Assembly (NCBI GenBank): GCA_020881085.1
Contig: JAJIYR010000104.1
Location: forward strand, 1 to 8,852
Direction of reading: 5' to 3'
DNA length: 8,852 nt
Origin: Rickettsia endosymbiont of Bryobia graminum
Lineage (GTDB): Bacteria > Pseudomonadota > Alphaproteobacteria > Rickettsiales > Rickettsiaceae
The notes below the pieces were generated by a model, which was given only the letters and a program-made list of their open reading frames with translations, had not been told where the DNA came from and did not search any database. The translations under genes were made by a program, and so were the position numbers. The number at the start of each line of letters is the position of its first letter. Position 1 is the stretch's first letter. Positions 6,332-8,852 of this stretch are shown here, piece by piece.

Positions 6332-7237
6332 ATGCAACTTAAAAAAGCTCTTGTTATTGGTTCAGAAGGAAATATCGGTAAACCTTTAGTAAAATATCTG
6401 AAAACATGTGGTTATAATGTTCTGAGAGTTGATCATAAGCCAAACTTTGAAGAAGATTATATGATGGCAGATATAAGAAATATTAGTGATATGTTACCAG
6501 CCTTCGACTGGAAGCCTGATGTAGTATTCCATCTTGCAGCAATGGTAAGTCGAGTAACTTGTGAACAAGCTTCTTCATTAGCAATTGATGTAAATCTTAC
6601 TGGTACGCAAAATGTACTAGATTTAACAAAAAGAGTTAACGCTCATTTGGTTTATTTTTCAACTTCAGAAGTTTATGGCCCTAATATTGATGTTATGTCT
6701 GAAGATATATTACCTTGCCCTAATAATCGTTATGGTTTATCTAAGTTACTCAGTGAATCATTAGTTGAATATGAGGTAAAACAACATGGATTAAGTGCTG
6801 TAATATTAAGGCCCTTTATGATGTATGATGAAGAAGAAGATTTAGGGGATCATAGGTCTGCTATGATTAGATTTGCTACTAATCTTGTCTCTCAAAAACC
6901 TATACAAGTACATAAAGGTAGCATTAGGGGATGGTTGCATGTTTCAGATGCGGTTCGTGCTATTGAAGCTGCAGCTAATGTTAAAAAATATTCTGTGATT
7001 AATATAGGAAACCCTGATATACGTCCAATTGAAGAACTTGTAGAAATGGTTAGAGTAGCTTGTGGAGCTAGCAAAGATCTAATAGAAATAATAGAACTTC
7101 CAACCCGTATGACTTTAGTTAAAAATCCTACCCTTGACAAACAAACTAATTTATTAGGAGTAACCCCTCAAGTTAACTTAGAGCAAGGGATAAAATTAGT
7201 GTGTGATCGCATAAAGCAGAGGATATCTAAGCCATAA
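6332..7237 (+). CDS. NAD-dependent sugar epimerase/dehydratase (extended SDR)
   Basis: Cytoplasmic 301-residue enzyme of the extended short-chain dehydrogenase/reductase family, expected to epimerise, dehydrate or reduce a nucleotide-linked sugar for the glycan built here. The Rossmann motif is GSEGNIG (10-16). D34 at the end of the second strand favours NAD(H). A DIR motif (47-49), HLAA (67-70), the STS motif (110-112, with EVYG after it) and the YxxxK pair Y134/K138 complete the active site. GWLHVSDAVRAI (about 200-211) and NIGNP are typical of sugar-modifying members. The C-terminal substrate domain has a normal length. The exact sugar cannot be told from sequence. The ATG is supported by CAGG 5 nt upstream. 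Its stop TAA (7235-7237) directly abuts the next gene's ATG, so both are probably translated from one mRNA. It sits between two paralogous transferases. Confidence 0.88.
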   Translation: MQLKKALVIGSEGNIGKPLVKYLKTCGYNVLRVDHKPNFEEDYMMADIRNISDMLPAFDWKPDVVFHLAAMVSRVTCEQASSLAIDVNLTGTQNVLDLTKRVNAHLVYFSTSEVYGPNIDVMSEDILPCPNNRYGLSKLLSESLVEYEVKQHGLSAVILRPFMMYDEEEDLGDHRSAMIRFATNLVSQKPIQVHKGSIRGWLHVSDAVRAIEAAANVKKYSVINIGNPDIRPIEELVEMVRVACGASKDLIEIIELPTRMTLVKNPTLDKQTNLLGVTPQVNLEQGIKLVCDRIKQRISKP

Positions 7238-8560
7238 ATGAAACATTTACTTTTGTTATGTAATCGCCCAGCAAAATCTACTAATGCAGAGACCATAACC
7301 GAACATATTGAAGCGCTAATCCAATTACCAAATTGGAAAGTATGGGAATTATCAATGATAGGAGATATTCCCAGCACTCTTGATCTTAGTCGTTTTGATG
7401 CAATTGGTATCCATTACACAATTTTGCTAACTGATCCTAGTTATCGTTACTTAAGTAGATATTCAATAAATATTCTGTCACAATTTCAAGGACTAAAGTG
7501 TGTTTGGGTACAAGATGAATATCGTAGAGTAGAAAAAGTTGCTGAAATTTTAAAAATAATAGGAGTAGATGTTATTTTTTCATTAGCCAGCCATCCTACT
7601 ATTGAAGCTTTGTATCCAAAGAATATTTTACCTAATACTCGCTTAGAGACTGTTCTAGCTGGTTATGTATCTAATCAGTTACTTTCTTCATCAAAAATTA
7701 CTCTGCCTATTTCTAATAGACCAATTGATGTAAGCTATCGCGCTCGTCGCCCTGCCTATTGGCTTGGAGAATTAGGGCAAGAAAAAATTATAATAGGTGA
7801 GAATTTTATAAATCATCCTCTTTCTAAAGATTTAAAATTGGATATTTCGGTAGAAGAATACGATCGTGTTTATGGAGAAAAATGGCTTAAATTACTATCT
7901 GCAAGTAAAGCTGTCTTATGCGTTGAAAGTGGCGCAAGCGTAGTAGATTTCTCAGGCTCTATTGAAATTGAAGTTGAGGAATATTGTCAAAAAAATAAAA
8001 ATATTAATTTTAGTGACATTAGTAAATCTTATCTTACTAAGATAGATGGCAAGTACGTGATTAATACTATCTCACCAAGAGTATTTGAAGCAGCTGCAAT
8101 GCAGACGGTTATGATTGCTTTTGTAGGAAAATATTGTGGAATTATGGAACCATGGATTCATTATATACCACTTGAAAAAGATTTTTCTAATATGGATAAA
8201 GTAATTGAAACGATCAAAAATATAGATCTAATGAAAAAAATAGCGGAAAACGCTAAAAGAGATTTAGTAGATTCACAAAATTATTCATATGAATCTTTTG
8301 CTGCTTTTTGTCGAGGGGTTCTGTTAGAGGAATTACAAAATTGCAAACCTAAATTAGATAAAAATTATTATACTCGATTAACATTTACCAAAGATTTAGT
8401 ACTTGATCCCAAATATGTTTTATATAAATATGTTGGTAATTTTTTGCAAACACTTCTATTAAATTCAAATATTCGAGGTTATATGCTTCGTATTTGGTTT
8501 AAAACTCCAATTGGTTTACGTAAATTAATAAAACCTATATTAAAAATACTTGGAAGGTAA
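7238..8560 (+). CDS. GT-B-like glycosyltransferase (CgeB/family-1-like), paralogue 2
   Basis: A 440-residue paralogue of the gene at 4907-6262. Landmarks line up without gaps over the first 150 residues: HYTILLT (59-65), QDEY (92-95, same numbers as the partner) and LAGYV (140-144). Then come DVSYRARRPAYWLGELGQEK (164-183), DRVYGEKW (209-216), VESGASVVDFSGSI (229-242), ISPRVFEAAAM (278-288) and GKYCGIMEPWIHYIPLEKDFSNM (as GKYCGI at 297-302, PW-H at 305-308 and SNM at 317-319). As in CgeB-like transferases, the RVFEA helix probably contacts the donor. The C-terminal tail ends in a basic amphipathic segment, PIGLRKLIKPILKILGR, echoing the partner's tail and suggesting membrane contact. The ATG follows the epimerase stop with no gap. 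The nearest purine-rich site, AGAGGA (7218-7223), is 14 nt away, so translation is probably coupled. No clear terminator follows. Confidence 0.7.
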   Translation: MKHLLLLCNRPAKSTNAETITEHIEALIQLPNWKVWELSMIGDIPSTLDLSRFDAIGIHYTILLTDPSYRYLSRYSINILSQFQGLKCVWVQDEYRRVEKVAEILKIIGVDVIFSLASHPTIEALYPKNILPNTRLETVLAGYVSNQLLSSSKITLPISNRPIDVSYRARRPAYWLGELGQEKIIIGENFINHPLSKDLKLDISVEEYDRVYGEKWLKLLSASKAVLCVESGASVVDFSGSIEIEVEEYCQKNKNINFSDISKSYLTKIDGKYVINTISPRVFEAAAMQTVMIAFVGKYCGIMEPWIHYIPLEKDFSNMDKVIETIKNIDLMKKIAENAKRDLVDSQNYSYESFAAFCRGVLLEELQNCKPKLDKNYYTRLTFTKDLVLDPKYVLYKYVGNFLQTLLLNSNIRGYMLRIWFKTPIGLRKLIKPILKILGR

Positions 8561-8661
8561 TTCTTTATACGCAGACAGAATTCCATTGGGTGCTGTTGCA
8601 CTAAGTGTGTAAATTTCTAGGATAGGTTATATTAACAATGATATAATTTATCAGGAATAAC
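8561..8661 (+). promoter_or_regulatory. Spacer with candidate promoters for the truncated gene at 8662
   Basis: TTGCAC (8596-8601) and TAGGAT (8618-8623), 16 bp apart, form a plausible weak promoter. An extended -10, TGaTATAAT (8639-8647), lies closer, but its start site would fall inside the ribosome binding site. AGGA at 8653-8656 is 5 nt before ATG 8662. No hairpin plus T-run terminator for the upstream operon is visible here. Confidence 0.35.
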
Positions 8662-8745
8662 ATGAGTAACACTAACCAAGAGAAGATAAAGCAAGCAGTA
8701 GATTTGCTAGTAGATATAGCTAAGCCGATTGAGTTAATTGCATAG
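8662..8745 (+). pseudogene. 5' remnant of an unidentified gene disrupted by an IS630-type element
   Basis: ATG 8662 has a good ribosome binding site (AGGA, 5 nt away) and opens a frame encoding MSNTNQEKIKQAVDLLVDIA, then PIELIA-like residues and TAG at 8743-8745. The last codons overlap the 3' end of the IS630 transposase read on the other strand (stop complement at 8720-8722). So only about the first 19 residues can be host gene; the rest is element sequence. The peptide is amphipathic and helical in character. I recognise no family. It is best read as a gene interrupted by the transposon, with its remainder beyond the window or lost. A genuine 27-residue peptide is less likely. Confidence 0.5.
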
Positions 8746-8851
8746 CGAAGGTTATTGCATCTAAGAAATCATCAAATCGTTTAATAACTTTTCTTAAGTT
8801 ACGTTTAAAATTTGCCCAGAATTTCTCTATAGGGTTTAAATCAGGAGAGTA
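8720..8851 (-). mobile_element. IS630-family transposase, C-terminal end (cut by window edge)
   Basis: On the minus strand, the last 43 codons read YSPDLNPIEKFWANFKRNL followed by a basic helix and end at TAG (complement 8720-8722). 'SPDLNPIExxWxxxK' is the signature of the third catalytic acidic region of IS630/Tc1-type DDE transposases, and the E of NPIE is the catalytic glutamate. The frame is clean to the window edge; the N-terminal part lies outside. These elements insert at TA dinucleotides. TA occurs at 8715-8716, 8717-8718 and 8721-8722, so the element's right end is probably one of these, close to or within the stop codon. I cannot place the terminal repeat without its other end. Confidence 0.85.
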
Positions 8852-8852
8852 A

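Noticed and set aside
6892..7377. Two minus-strand open frames (6892-7140 and 7168-7377) over the epimerase and second transferase
   Set aside because: Both are shadows of strongly supported plus-strand genes.
1..8852. Composite transposon formed by the two edge elements
   Set aside because: The elements belong to different families (IS30 and IS630), so they cannot mobilise the interval as a pair.
1..8852. CRISPR array, tRNA, rRNA or toxin-antitoxin pair
   Set aside because: No regularly spaced repeats, tRNA-like arms, conserved rRNA stretches or paired small overlapping genes were seen.

Overview
The window is strongly AT-rich on both strands, with short intergenic gaps inside operons, homopolymer T and A runs and two insertion-sequence remnants. 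This suggests a host-associated, genome-degrading bacterium, such as a Rickettsiales-like alphaproteobacterium or another AT-rich intracellular lineage. No marker gene fixes the taxonomy, so this is inference. The genes look like an accessory surface-polysaccharide island rather than core genome.

Layout. The left edge (3-123) is the C-terminal tail of an IS30-type transposase, broken by a one-base frameshift in a run of eight Ts. Directly against it, on the minus strand, is a secreted FAD-dependent amino-acid-oxidase-like protein (144-1310). In it the usual C-terminal D-amino-acid-oxidase signature sits before the Rossmann fold. A gap of about 670 bp follows (1311-1979). It holds a full-consensus sigma-70-type promoter (1829-1856) and probable gene relics. 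Next is a TagF/CDP-glycerol glycerophosphotransferase-like gene (1980-3172). It is broken in the middle by a -1 frameshift at a T7 run, and possibly near its 5' end at another T7 run. After a 217-bp gap with an imperfect hairpin comes a plus-strand cluster at 3390-8560: ABC-2 polysaccharide export permease, its ATPase, a glycosyltransferase-like protein, an NAD-dependent sugar epimerase/dehydratase, and a second glycosyltransferase-like protein paralogous to the first. The right edge holds the first codons of an unidentified gene (8662 onward). It runs into the C-terminal end of an IS630-type transposase on the minus strand (8720-8851), which is cut by the window.

How the parts fit. The epimerase would modify a nucleotide sugar. 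The two paralogous transferases would use sugar donors to build or cap a glycan on a lipid carrier, and the KpsM/KpsT- or TagG/TagH-type ABC pair would flip or export the product. The broken TagF-like gene would once have added a polyol-phosphate or related group. The ABC pair, the paralogues and the epimerase all have intact reading frames, whereas the TagF-like gene and the IS30 tail are frameshifted. All the suspected frameshifts lie in T homopolymers, so real decay, slippage and assembly error all remain possible.

The most notable points are the paired transferases with a strongly shared, position-matched motif set, the reordered and secreted oxidase, the homopolymer frameshifts and the consensus promoter in front of a broken gene. 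I saw no tRNA, rRNA, CRISPR array, riboswitch or convincing terminator.
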